Program-made: the position numbers and the translations under genes
Part shown: positions 27,601-35,819 of the stretch, piece after piece
How positions within the stretch are numbered: position 1 is the first letter of the stretch
Layout: each line of letters opens with the position of its first letter
IMG/VR virus record: IMGVR_UViG_3300034061_005646
Location: 1-64,000 of that record
Strand: one strand, 5' to 3'
DNA: 64,000 nt
Origin: a virus
The notes under the pieces: model-generated
The model's input: the letters and a program-made list of their open reading frames with translations, nothing else
What the model was told of the DNA's origin: nothing
Databases searched by the model: none

Positions 27601-29722
27601 TTCCTGTAGTTCCTATTTGGTCAGATCCAATAAACTGAGCAGCTTTTACATTAACTATATTTCCACCAATTACGTTTAGTTTTTCGGTATCTGACAAAAC
27701 CGGATATTGTTCTTCATATCCTGCAATAACAAGTCTATTACTGTTAAAGCAAAAAGATTTAATATTTATTGGAACAATAAAAGGTTTTGTAATTTCGGAT
27801 ATATTAAGACCTCCTCTAACAACATCTATAACTCCTGTATATGTTTTAATAAACTCGTAGTAGTCTTTGTTTTTAAGCTCTCCTTCATGAATTACGTTTA
27901 CTACCGCGCTTCCGTATTGGCCGCTACCAGAAATTGCTTCAATTGAGTAAATTCTTACAAAATTATACCTTCTATCAATATCAGTTATTTTAACTTCAAT
28001 GCTTTGCGTTGTTTTTGTACCTGCAGGAAAACCTTTATATCCGCGATTTTTTTCACTAACCGGTGTTGGATAAGTAGTTGTTTCGCTTTCTTCATTAATA
28101 GTTTCTATGTTTTCTCTTGCAGATCCAATGTGTATAGCATTTGTATGAGTACTTGTTTTTGACCAATTAACTCCGTCAATAGATAATTCATAAGCAAATT
28201 GATAAGCGCCAACAAGTAAAGATCCTCCGGACCTATGCACATTAGAAACAAACACTTTTCCAAAGTTTATAGGCTTATAAACTCTTGTATTAAAGTCAAT
28301 GTCTGTTGTTGGTGGCTCTGAAATATTAAAGCTTCTTAAATGACCACTTTTTGCTGACCAATAAACAAATATGTTATTGTCAGATTCATAACGAATATGA
28401 ATGTTTTTAATTTGATTGTTGATTGAAAAGTCAATGTTTTCAGTTGTATGAATAAGCTTTGTAAGAACTGGATTTGCATTGTTGTTAAAATCAATTTTGT
28501 AAATTAAAACCTCTTCATCATTACCGGCAATACAAAAAGCCAAAGCAATATTAAAAGACACTTTTATAAATTCGTGTATTTCAACAGGTATTGGCTTTTT
28601 TACATAAGATGCTGAATACGTTTGAATATGTTTTGTATAAGCATATGTTTGAGGAGAGCATTCGATTAGTTCTGAATTTTCTACATACGGAGAATACGTA
28701 AAGCTTGATCCGGACGGAATAACTAAAATACTTCCTGGAGCTTTTATTCCATCAGGTGTAGAAATATTAAATTCTGCCCCATCCCATGTATTTGTTAAAT
28801 AACGAGTAGATTCATCAGACTTAATGTAAGACCCAGATTTTACATAATAGTATGTATCATGCTTTAAATAAACGGCACTTCCTTGTGGTTTTGTTTCTGA
28901 ATATGTTTTCCATATTTCGTCTTTACCGGGAGTATAAAACGGAGCTGATACAGGAAATTTTGATGATGAACCATGTTCGCTTCCTTGACCCCATCCATAA
29001 ATGTTAATAGTGCCTTTATCTGTTGTTCCAATTGGAAAACAGTCAATGTTAAAATTTGTATTTTCTGCAAGTTTTGCTTCAAGATACCATGTATAATCTG
29101 TAAAAGCAGGATCATTATGAAGTAATTCTGGTATAATATTAGATTGCCCTTCCATTGTTCCATGCTTTTTAGCAGTTAAAACAATTCCTTGTTTGTCTAT
29201 TGTTGACACTAATGCGTTATACCGAGCAACAACATGCTCACATATTCTTCGTTCAACGCTTAATCCACCAGCTAATGATAAAGCAAAAGAAGCACCTGTA
29301 TTACTATATCCACCAAAGTTTACAAAATCAACTCTAACACGACATTGGTTAGATGCGTCTTGTCTGCAATAAACATGTATAGTGCCAACAAGTGTGGTGT
29401 TTTTATAAAAACCAATTCCAAATCTTCTTCCGTCTGCTGAAGTAACATCAGGTCCTATTATGCTTTCTACATATCCTGTTTTAATTCCTATAATGGGGTA
29501 TATATGGGCAATGTTTGGTTTTTCAGCTATTTCTTCAGCAGGTACAAATGGTATTGTAAATACGTGCTTTGTTCCATCATCTGAAACAAACTTAAAGTTA
29601 CCAGATCCATTGTTAAATATTTTACCATTTCGAATTAAACGACAATCTCCACCAAGCGATTTAATATTTGATGGGTGAGTATCCGAATCTATTTTGCTGA
29701 AAGCGTCTTGACTTTTTTGCAT
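24689..29722 (-). CDS. Large tail nozzle/muzzle-like protein
   Basis: This is a 1,677-residue, mostly beta-rich protein. It lacks coiled coils and has many aromatic and Gly-Asn-Thr strands, for example HKSWFNQQWYKSQQIGESYE and PSWAKKAKLVRKQKSNL. The position between the connector genes and the ejection proteins is that of T7 gp12 / P22 gp10-type nozzles and of the tail stabilisation or muzzle protein in crAss-like phages. It probably forms the lower tube of a short tail. It overlaps the upstream connector gene by one base. Length is about twice the T7 nozzle. Identification rests on position, length and composition. Confidence 0.7.
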   Translation of the reverse strand: MQKSQDAFSKIDSDTHPSNIKSLGGDCRLIRNGKIFNNGSGNFKFVSDDGTKHVFTIPFVPAEEIAEKPNIAHIYPIIGIKTGYVESIIGPDVTSADGRRFGIGFYKNTTLVGTIHVYCRQDASNQCRVRVDFVNFGGYSNTGASFALSLAGGLSVERRICEHVVARYNALVSTIDKQGIVLTAKKHGTMEGQSNIIPELLHNDPAFTDYTWYLEAKLAENTNFNIDCFPIGTTDKGTINIYGWGQGSEHGSSSKFPVSAPFYTPGKDEIWKTYSETKPQGSAVYLKHDTYYYVKSGSYIKSDESTRYLTNTWDGAEFNISTPDGIKAPGSILVIPSGSSFTYSPYVENSELIECSPQTYAYTKHIQTYSASYVKKPIPVEIHEFIKVSFNIALAFCIAGNDEEVLIYKIDFNNNANPVLTKLIHTTENIDFSINNQIKNIHIRYESDNNIFVYWSAKSGHLRSFNISEPPTTDIDFNTRVYKPINFGKVFVSNVHRSGGSLLVGAYQFAYELSIDGVNWSKTSTHTNAIHIGSARENIETINEESETTTYPTPVSEKNRGYKGFPAGTKTTQSIEVKITDIDRRYNFVRIYSIEAISGSGQYGSAVVNVIHEGELKNKDYYEFIKTYTGVIDVVRGGLNISEITKPFIVPINIKSFCFNSNRLVIAGYEEQYPVLSDTEKLNVIGGNIVNVKAAQFIGSDQIGTTGTIPKGHKSWFNQQWYKSQQIGESYEYAWVFIDEYGNYSDPLPAFFTNHEFKQNSDSQNWFDFISQIGNDHDHYTTGQTPNIRQDQSAFAFWMFGSAVRMSGSFPSWAKKAKLVRKQKSNLRDERYWCLIDTLASESERKLVFAPDMLGFNSFKKDYPANGDRINYYVSYSSQRDMLRYIDYNGAKYALVRTPYAMEAEDITPKIVWFDASTEEIASLYTKDVNGAERTIIFFKTKEDLSLFSRTYMAQIIKKEQPSTEIGLINYEDTGHEIDLTYKYDSKYQGFFGGDCYAGTVMKPIAYPITYDQNTSATDASVWFWQMPVLSRMNYAMGNEGWFITNGEFDPDYNKLTINRDYSISNSWLKFVLIKDNFLKLTTVFNNTLIYTLPKEINSKFNPFGKLLSNNIVDMQGNLGAITAVEDTFGLLYVFFERGVMVLFPNDKELLQTTAGTKVAVGDGSYLTSREESTSETKGTTDRVLRTDYGVYFIDPYTDSFCITDGQKPPIDLSLMASFKTIFSIGISNEVNKNKHIGYWMNYNNQNNEVYITVSNKTEDESEVILSGGFFWVKALNKNLIIGDVVIVNGSGFKLIGTIKELGTVSGFLCYKIETDPITFRASFIFGSSIISFAPCIISKATFDILTFHYDETLKLFENVSDKASIGSQFLQENQAHVPLHNKAEIVYETSEETTLYKNTEPLPSFGYSDPYQAFIFSTSGAVAIATFNPISFTLSDGPITKANVSGIASSVPNGFLIMVTKKDFLFKKYYKYKIVADLTISSSASGEIALQPHKIFEPYMTVISEENYDVASGLKEITFEFEALENFESPLCLYQKVGSGSGFTAIVLNIKEMSAICEPQCELHVVLNSTKGALESGVVNVNSDQFVYDNGVIAADTVEPDLTVNVMGAQQNEDTIVTQELVKKRLNEYRFAVPYFQSSRGKERVRGVFIIVKYKFTNYFKKFAVHSVKHIYRKSS

Positions 29723-30408
29723 TATCCAAGTGAATTAAAGTTTTTATATCCTCTTGCACTGTTAAGAGGTGATTTAGTATGCCAGATAGTGTGAATTAAT
29801 TGTCTTTCATCATCTGATGGAGTATCAATGTCTTGCATTGCAATTGCAGATTCATTTTTCCATGATACCTCAGCATCTTTAAAAAGTCCTCTTCCAAACC
29901 TTCCTTTTGCTGTTTGGTAAATTCTATAAGCCTCTTCTTTACGAATGTACCAAATTATAGCTTCTTGCATTACTGAAGGAACCATTGGCTCTCCTTCTTC
30001 GTTCAAATCAAAAGCTCTTAAATCAATTACGGCTTGCTTTCCTTCCATTGACGCCCTCATAACCTTATTAAGTATTATTGTATTGCCGGATACGGTATAT
30101 GTAGGTCCGTAAGTTTGGTCTTCAATTGCGCTACCGGCAATTGACTCAACATCCATAGCATAAATAAGTCTTTGCCCGTTAATGCTAATTGATCGAACAT
30201 AAAAAAATTCTGCTGGATGATCTATAACTATACGACCATTTGATACTGTTTTTTTGTACTCAAACTTAGAAAGCGCACCAATAGTACCCATTAATTCAAT
30301 TGCGCGATAAGCATACCTAAGATAAGTATTAAATTTTCTTGCGCTTATGTCTTCTTCTGCCGCAAGATAAACAATTTGAGAAAGACTGACTTTTTTAATA
30401 ACTTCCAT
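29722..30408 (-). CDS. Head-tail connector / tail tubular-like protein
   Basis: The product has 228 residues. It begins with helices (MEVIKKVSLSQIVYLAAEED, FNTYLRYAYRAIELMG), then strands with HPAEFFYVRSISINGQRL, then a C-terminal helical part with ALIWY-like EAIIWYIRKEEAYRIY. This helix-strand-helix order is typical of podovirus adaptor proteins of the T7 gp11 / P22 gp4 kind and of tail tubular proteins in crAss-like genomes. It lies directly before the nozzle gene. Assignment is by position and general fold. Confidence 0.65.
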   Translation of the reverse strand: MEVIKKVSLSQIVYLAAEEDISARKFNTYLRYAYRAIELMGTIGALSKFEYKKTVSNGRIVIDHPAEFFYVRSISINGQRLIYAMDVESIAGSAIEDQTYGPTYTVSGNTIILNKVMRASMEGKQAVIDLRAFDLNEEGEPMVPSVMQEAIIWYIRKEEAYRIYQTAKGRFGRGLFKDAEVSWKNESAIAMQDIDTPSDDERQLIHTIWHTKSPLNSARGYKNFNSLG

Positions 30409-30907
30409 TTTTTATAGTTTTTGCAAGTCTATACATGAATTTGCTTGTTAACGAATAAGTTCTTTTTTCATTCAAATATCGATTAATAATCTCTTTTTTA
30501 GAATTATTTGTAAATTCAATGCTTAATCTACTTAGTTGAGAAAGTGGATTATATTTCAATGGATTGATAGATGTTGTCTGCATAATTCTATAATCAGGCA
30601 GTTCTACAAACTGCTTTTCTTTCCATGGTTTATTTCTAGACTTAGGCAATTGAGCCTTTTTCTGATAAATCTCAATTCCAATAGCTCCAACATAAGCCAA
30701 TTTTATTGGCATTCCATTGATAAGGTTTTCTTTTACAGCTAACGTGTAACTGTTAATAAATTCTTTGAATTCGGTTTTTGTGATAATCCTTTTACCGTCA
30801 AACAATACCGTTGGTCGGTATTCGAGTAAAAGGTCATAAAGCATACCCTCATTTACATAAGTACAATATTCTCTGGAATTTTGATGCACGCTTCTTGATT
30901 GATGCAT
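30395..30907 (-). CDS. Structural-block protein, possibly IHF/HU-like
   Basis: From the ATG at 30907 the product has 170 residues; an upstream ATG at 31006 would add 33 residues but overlap the previous gene by 77 bases, unusual here. Residues include TKTEFKEFINSYTLAVKENL followed by INGMPIKLAYVGAIGIEIY, a helix-then-beta-hairpin pattern that recalls HU/IHF subunits (...L..G..V.L.G.G.F.V). IHF-like genes are known in the structural block of crAss-like phages. The DNA-binding arm is not evident, so a neck-ring role on an HU-like fold is equally possible. Confidence 0.55.
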   Translation of the reverse strand: MHQSRSVHQNSREYCTYVNEGMLYDLLLEYRPTVLFDGKRIITKTEFKEFINSYTLAVKENLINGMPIKLAYVGAIGIEIYQKKAQLPKSRNKPWKEKQFVELPDYRIMQTTSINPLKYNPLSQLSRLSIEFTNNSKKEIINRYLNEKRTYSLTSKFMYRLAKTIKNGSY

Positions 30908-30929
30908 CTCAACAACTTTTTTAAAGCTG

Positions 30930-31598
30930 TTACTCCTCTTCTCCTTGCTGCTGTCGCTGAGTTTGTTGAGGGAACGGCCTAATCGTTTCTGAAGAGTTAT
31001 TTTCATTTTCTTTCGGTCCTGACATTTTTATGAGATATGTGTTAAACATTACTTCAATTAAGTTGGTCAAATAGCCAGGGCTAAATGGAAATGGTGATAC
31101 ATCATTAAATGTTATATCATCAAAAGGATCATAAAGCACAGCAATTAAAGAAACTTGGCTTGGTAATGATATGTTTGGCGCTGTTTTGATATATATCGTA
31201 TTGCCTGACATGGCAACCTTGGCTTTTTTATTTGTGTAGCGATCATACTTGCTATGCATAAACTTGACAAGAGAAACAGGTTCTACCGGAATTTCAGTAT
31301 TTATGTTATTAAGCATACACTTAATCATGTACACCCCAGCACCTTCTCTTGTTTCATTTATTGTTGGTACAGATGCAGTGTAATAAAAACCGCCTTGTTC
31401 AACTACTTTGGTTAAACTTACAGTTATTTTTTGCAACCATTGATGGTCAAATATAGGAGTAGCAAGAACAATGCTTGCACGAGCTTGAAAAGCAAGTTCA
31501 TTTATGAAGGCATTTTGCAAAGACCTGTCTTCAGTATCAAAACCTTCTTGATAGGTATTAATAAAAGTCTGACGTATTTTTTGAAGTGTTAAACTCAT
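30930..31598 (-). CDS. Connector/neck ring protein
   Basis: The product has 222 residues. The first 190 look globular and beta-rich (HQWLQKITVSLTKVVEQ, TIYIKTAPNISLPSQ), and the end is a Gln/Glu/Pro-rich tail (PFPQQTQRQQQGEEE). It overlaps the previous gene by 4 bases. It is one of four to five co-oriented small genes between the capsid and the nozzle, which in podoviruses build the neck. Specific role unknown. Confidence 0.6.
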   Translation of the reverse strand: MSLTLQKIRQTFINTYQEGFDTEDRSLQNAFINELAFQARASIVLATPIFDHQWLQKITVSLTKVVEQGGFYYTASVPTINETREGAGVYMIKCMLNNINTEIPVEPVSLVKFMHSKYDRYTNKKAKVAMSGNTIYIKTAPNISLPSQVSLIAVLYDPFDDITFNDVSPFPFSPGYLTNLIEVMFNTYLIKMSGPKENENNSSETIRPFPQQTQRQQQGEEE

Positions 31599-32230
31599 GG
31601 TACAATTGGAAGCAATTTAGCACGTTCGGTTTCTTCAGCAACATTAAGCGCTATTCTGAATGCTGTTGTAACTACATTTCTATGTTCAAGCTCTGGAAGT
31701 TCGCAAGAATCTACCTCAGTTATCAATTCTGGATTTTTGCAATAAATAAGTCTTGCGTTTGTTGGTTGCGTTAAAGAACAAAGAAGTATTTTGTTATTGT
31801 GCCAAATAATGTAAACATTATCAGTGTTGTTTGGCGTAGCAAAAGGATCTGAAAACACTTGATTAATTTCATCATAGCTTTTTACAGTAACTTTTTGAGC
31901 TATTGTTGTTCCCCAACGTAATTGAATTGTTTCAAAGTGTCGGTAATCTTCAGGTAAATCAAAAAAGCAGGTTGCTCCAAACAACGAATTGTCTGGAGCA
32001 TTGGGAGTAACATCAGCACTTTTGATTAAAGTATGTATCCCATCCAAGCTTCTTTGACTTTGACCTACAGATCCCGATTCGCTTTTTTGGTTTTTCTTTG
32101 GATAGTATGAGTCAACTATGGCAATGGTAGCTTTGTTTAAAAACCCAATAATATCAACATCATCAAAAAATGGTGCCTGATACAAGTCTTTAAGGAGATT
32201 AAACTCCGTTATCATTTCCTCTGTTGTCAT
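31595..32230 (-). CDS. Head-tail adaptor-like protein
   Basis: The product has 211 residues. N-terminal helix FFDDVDIIGFLNKATIAIVD is the type that opens many connector proteins; the middle contains FDLPEDYRHFETIQLRWG, and the C-terminal helix ELPELEHRNVVTTAFRIALN resembles the terminal helices of podovirus adaptor proteins. It follows the 281-residue gene and overlaps the next by 4 bases. Function is inferred from pattern and gene order. Confidence 0.62.
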   Translation of the reverse strand: MTTEEMITEFNLLKDLYQAPFFDDVDIIGFLNKATIAIVDSYYPKKNQKSESGSVGQSQRSLDGIHTLIKSADVTPNAPDNSLFGATCFFDLPEDYRHFETIQLRWGTTIAQKVTVKSYDEINQVFSDPFATPNNTDNVYIIWHNNKILLCSLTQPTNARLIYCKNPELITEVDSCELPELEHRNVVTTAFRIALNVAEETERAKLLPIVP

Positions 32231-32235
32231 TTTTA

Positions 32236-33081
32236 TTATCCCTCAACTTCTTGTTTAATCATTGCATAGATTGAAGCGTTTTGTTTAAGATACCTTCTAA
32301 TAGACTCAACGCTTGAACCAAGCTCATAACGATTGTATAAATACATGCCAGACTGCTCTTTAAGCACTCCATTTGTAATTGCAGCATGTATCATCAAAAT
32401 GGTTTCGTTATCATCATTCATAGAAACATTTACAATAACTTCTGGATTTTCTTTAGCAAGATTCATTAAGCTAATGTACAAATCATCCGGCTCTGTTTCT
32501 AATGTTGGAACTCCAACAAGAATGCACAAATTCTTTCTTTGCTCTTCAGTAGCTTCATTTACAATGCGAACAGCTTGTGCAAACGCTGTTGTAGTTTTAA
32601 GTTTTGTTTCTTTTTCTTTGGCCAATGAAACAATTTTGAAGAAAATATCATCGCGTTGGTTAAGCGATCCATACACAAACGGCTCAGTCATTAAAGCCAA
32701 AAACATATTGTAGTCATAGTCCTTTTTTAAGTCAAGAGGAGTCTCTGGCTTAGTAATATTGTAACGACCAAGTTTTGTTTTGTCGTCTTTGTCTTTGTAC
32801 TGATATCCAAAAATTTCACCTGTACGCGGGTTTCTGTAAGAAGAAACACCAATCATTTGAAGACGTTTTTTGTCTTCTTTTACATAAGTAACTTTTATCT
32901 TACCTAATGCTTGAATTTTCTTTTTTTGGATTTTACCATCTTCATCAAGATAGTCTCTGATTTTTAAAATAGGACCCGTTTCTCCAAGATTAACTTGTGC
33001 TTTTGGAGGCATTACTTTACTTGGAATTGCATTTGATACATCAATGTCTAATTCACCTAGATCTTTTTTCTTATTGTTCAT
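32236..33081 (-). CDS. Hypothetical virion-block protein downstream of capsid gene
   Basis: The product has 281 residues and a Lys/Asp-rich N-terminus (MNNKKKDLGELDIDVSN), a beta-like middle (GEIFGYQYKDKDDK) and a helical C-terminus (VESIRRYLKQNASIYAMIKQ). It is the first gene after the capsid terminator and has its own predicted promoter about 22 bases upstream. No family is recognised; a capsid-associated or connector protein is likely by position. Confidence 0.6.
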   Translation of the reverse strand: MNNKKKDLGELDIDVSNAIPSKVMPPKAQVNLGETGPILKIRDYLDEDGKIQKKKIQALGKIKVTYVKEDKKRLQMIGVSSYRNPRTGEIFGYQYKDKDDKTKLGRYNITKPETPLDLKKDYDYNMFLALMTEPFVYGSLNQRDDIFFKIVSLAKEKETKLKTTTAFAQAVRIVNEATEEQRKNLCILVGVPTLETEPDDLYISLMNLAKENPEVIVNVSMNDDNETILMIHAAITNGVLKEQSGMYLYNRYELGSSVESIRRYLKQNASIYAMIKQEVEG

Positions 33082-33102
33082 TTTGTTGATTTATTTGATA
33101 CA

Positions 33103-33110
33103 CAAATATA
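33103..33110 (-). promoter_or_regulatory. Bacteroidetes-type -7 box for the connector operon
   Basis: On the minus strand the bases read TATATTTG, a perfect match to the Bacteroidetes TAnnTTTG -7 element, about 22 bases before the ATG at 33081. The upstream region is T-rich (TTTTTTG), but the nearest TTTG is only 16 bases away, closer than usual for a -33 box. It lies just after the capsid terminator, which makes a new start of transcription reasonable. Confidence 0.5.
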
Positions 33111-33121
33111 AGAGAATATAT

Positions 33122-33155
33122 AAAAACAAAAAAGGGAGACAAAATTGCCTCCCTT
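33122..33155 (-). terminator. Rho-independent terminator after the capsid gene
   Basis: The minus strand has AAGGGAGGCAATTTTGTCTCCCTT followed by a T-rich run. The stem is AAGGGAG/CTCCCTT (7 base pairs, extended by weaker pairs) and sits 22 bases after the capsid stop. It would end the scaffold-capsid transcript before the connector operon. Confidence 0.8.
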
Positions 33156-33176
33156 AGTTTTGCACATTTTATGTGA

Positions 33177-34589
33177 TTAGGATTTACGGATCCACTGACC
33201 ACACGCGTATGGGTTTTTAATAACCACACCCGATTCTGATAGCCATTCAACGTCAAATCCGTCATTTGAATTTGTAGCCAAAGAGCCCATTTTCAAATTA
33301 AAAGGATCTGCCATTCCAGGAATGTATTTCTTAATCAAACCACGGTTTCCTTGAGCACCTTTACGAACACCAATCATGATATTCGATTCTTTGTCAATTT
33401 TACCATAGTTCATAAATACCATGCGGCTTGACTCCAACAAATAACCATTTGAGTCGCGTTTTGAGTGGATGTTTTCATCATCAAAAATCGCAGCACGAAC
33501 AATTGATATTGTGTTTGTTCCCACACGATAGCTGGTAAAGTTACCACCCATTTCGATTGGTTTTCCGTGTACATAAGAGTAACACATGTTTCCGTTATCA
33601 ACCATAGATGCTTCGAAATACTTATGCCACAAGTTAGCACCACGAGCACCGGTCATTACAACCCAATGGTTGTTGTCAAAGTCTGTTGACTTTGTTGCAA
33701 GATGCGAAATGTAATCCGCAAGGTTATCGCGGTTGATTTCATCATCATTGTTTACTGACCAGTCGTTGATACCTTCGATTTGAGCAAATACTCCGTCACC
33801 TGCCCATACAGGTTTGCCTGCATAGTTCACAAATGGTTTTCCGTCAGCAGAAATAGTCTTACGACCATACAACCTCCAACGGTCCATATGCTGAAGCATT
33901 TGTTTTTCAACTTCGTCCTCAGCTTCGAAATACCACATTGATTGACGGTTTTTCGTGTTGGTTACCCAAGCTACGTTTTGCAATCCAGAACCAGATACAG
34001 TCAAAGAACGTCTGTGGATAGACAAGAAGCTTTTGTATTTATCAGGAAAGCTGATAGTACCGAAACCTTCTTTAGATCTTTCCTCGTTCAAGTTTGAGTA
34101 TACGCTGATTTGCGTTCCAACCGGAATATCCGCATTGGTTACAGTTAGCTGTAAACCTGTTGACTCGTCAATGGTAATAATCTCGAATGGGTAAAAATAA
34201 GGACCAGAGCCTTGAGCTTCTCCGGTAATGAATGCCATGTAGCCATTTTCAAACTTCACAACTTCTTTCTTGTTGAGATAGTTTTCAGCTACCGGCAGTA
34301 CAAACTTCGAAGTACCAGAACCGCTTTGAATTGCGCCAGCAACAGTCGATGGGCGTTCGCCACGACCTTTGATGTACCATTCAAGGGTGTTGTTACCCCA
34401 TTCAGTTTGTTCAGTTTCAAACATTTTAACACGGCCAGTACCTTCTGTGAGGTATGTGAAACCGTATTGATCGCGCAAACGAATCATAGCCGCGTAAATT
34501 TCGGGCTTTTGTAGCGCATTTTCGGTAAGCGAATTGTCTTTTAGGTTCGCTTTACCGTACTTTCCTTTGGATACGTTAAATAGTGCCAT
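33177..34589 (-). CDS. Probable major capsid protein
   Basis: The product has 470 residues and begins MALFNVSKGKYGKANLKDNS. It has a compact mixed alpha/beta composition with few cysteines and no transmembrane segment, as expected for an HK97-type capsid protein of a large phage. It follows the acidic scaffold-like gene by 29 bases, after the portal and terminase, the usual capsid place. It is more GC-rich and regular in codon use than the surrounding genes, consistent with high expression, and has its own terminator. Segment DRWRLYGRKTISADGKPF and the C-terminal GVVIKNPYACGQWIRKS are not diagnostic. The call rests on order, length and expression signals. Confidence 0.78.
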   Translation of the reverse strand: MALFNVSKGKYGKANLKDNSLTENALQKPEIYAAMIRLRDQYGFTYLTEGTGRVKMFETEQTEWGNNTLEWYIKGRGERPSTVAGAIQSGSGTSKFVLPVAENYLNKKEVVKFENGYMAFITGEAQGSGPYFYPFEIITIDESTGLQLTVTNADIPVGTQISVYSNLNEERSKEGFGTISFPDKYKSFLSIHRRSLTVSGSGLQNVAWVTNTKNRQSMWYFEAEDEVEKQMLQHMDRWRLYGRKTISADGKPFVNYAGKPVWAGDGVFAQIEGINDWSVNNDDEINRDNLADYISHLATKSTDFDNNHWVVMTGARGANLWHKYFEASMVDNGNMCYSYVHGKPIEMGGNFTSYRVGTNTISIVRAAIFDDENIHSKRDSNGYLLESSRMVFMNYGKIDKESNIMIGVRKGAQGNRGLIKKYIPGMADPFNLKMGSLATNSNDGFDVEWLSESGVVIKNPYACGQWIRKS

Positions 34590-34618
34590 TTTGATTTTTT
34601 AGATTAAGAATTGATTTT

Positions 34619-35758
34619 TTACCAATCTTTCGAGCTGATTTGCCCTACTTTTGGTGCTGGATTTGTTCTTGTTGGTTTCTTAATCTGCTGATTGGCTAAC
34701 ACTGATAAAACTAATCCTTTTCCATCTTCAAAGCCATTGTCTTTTATGATGTTTAGAATTTTGTCTCTGTTTTTGTAGAAGTACACAAGTTCCGCATGAG
34801 TCTTGGGATCTTTGATCGCCTTTTGTAACCCACCCGCTTTTACGTCTTCTAGTATGTCCTTTATGTCAGTATTTTGCAATTTGAAATAACCATTAAACAC
34901 TTTAGGATTTTCCTTTAAGTGAGAAAGCATTGTAGTTAAATTCTGCTTTGCTATCTGGTTATGCTTTTCTTTATTTTTAACAAGCTCATTGCGTTTATTT
35001 TCAACGTATGTGTTGCTTGCTTGTTCTACGGCTGCTCTTACAGCTTTTGCTTTTGTTTCGAATTCATCAGCCTCTTTCATTTGCTTGATTTCAAAAGCAG
35101 CATCTTCTGGTGTTTTTTTGAATTTCTGAATCAAATACTCTTGATATAAGTCTTCATCATTCATTCTTAACACAGGCTCAAATGGTGAAGCAAAAGTCTG
35201 AAGATAATCGTAAACATTCTTTTCCGGATTTAATGCCTTAAAAATTTTCATCTGTCTTACATCTTCATCTTCTTCAGAATCAAATGTGCGAAGCCTTTTA
35301 ATTTCAGATAATACAGTATCTAATTCCGGCTCTTTGCCATCTTCAACCTGAATACCTAACTCTTTGGCAAGCAAAGCAGTTGTTACTTTTGGTAATTCTG
35401 GTTCTGCATTACCGTCTGAATTAATCAGTTTTTCAAGATCTTCATCAGAAATATCTCCTTCGTTTCCTGCAGGTGGTGGATCTCCCGCATTATTTTTTAT
35501 GATAGGATTTCCTTCAGCGTCAAGCTCTACATCATCATCTCCTTTATTATCTTCAAATTCAACATCATCATCATCGCCAAATCCGCTTTTACCGGCTGGC
35601 GCTTCTAATGGGTTGCCATTCGCGTCTGCACCAAATGGAAATACTCCGGCAAGATTGTCTTCTGCAGGGGTATTATCAAAATCAATTGGTTCGTTGTCGG
35701 TTTCTGGATTAAAGCCTGAATCTTCAAACTCATCTCCGGGTTGATTTTTTTTTGTCAT
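34619..35758 (-). CDS. Probable scaffolding protein
   Basis: The product has 379 residues. The first 110 or so are very acidic and disordered (FGDDDDVEFEDNKGDDDVEL), the middle is a long helical region (EIKQMKEADEFETKAKAVRA, then AVEQASNTYVENKRNELVKN), and the C-terminus is basic (KKPTRTNPAPKVGQISSKDW). Acidic N-terminus, coiled middle and basic capsid-binding tail directly before the capsid gene is the standard layout of scaffolding proteins. It should be absent from mature virions. Confidence 0.75.
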   Translation of the reverse strand: MTKKNQPGDEFEDSGFNPETDNEPIDFDNTPAEDNLAGVFPFGADANGNPLEAPAGKSGFGDDDDVEFEDNKGDDDVELDAEGNPIIKNNAGDPPPAGNEGDISDEDLEKLINSDGNAEPELPKVTTALLAKELGIQVEDGKEPELDTVLSEIKRLRTFDSEEDEDVRQMKIFKALNPEKNVYDYLQTFASPFEPVLRMNDEDLYQEYLIQKFKKTPEDAAFEIKQMKEADEFETKAKAVRAAVEQASNTYVENKRNELVKNKEKHNQIAKQNLTTMLSHLKENPKVFNGYFKLQNTDIKDILEDVKAGGLQKAIKDPKTHAELVYFYKNRDKILNIIKDNGFEDGKGLVLSVLANQQIKKPTRTNPAPKVGQISSKDW

Positions 35759-35786
35759 TTTGTTTTTTTTGATTGATATTATATTA

Positions 35787-35819
35787 CAAATTTATAATTA
35801 AAAATTTGATTACAGCAAA
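35787..35819 (-). promoter_or_regulatory. Bacteroidetes-type promoter for scaffold-capsid genes
   Basis: The minus strand has TTTG (35819-35816), a 21-base spacer, then TAAATTTG (35794-35787). This matches the Bacteroidetes -33 TTTG / -7 TAnnTTTG promoter. The scaffold ATG at 35758 lies 29 bases downstream. The -33 box lies inside the last codons of the portal gene. Confidence 0.6.

Noticed and set aside
33071-33265. Minus-strand 64-residue frame overlapping the capsid end and its terminator
   Set aside because: It would read through the terminator hairpin and lies in another frame of the capsid gene.
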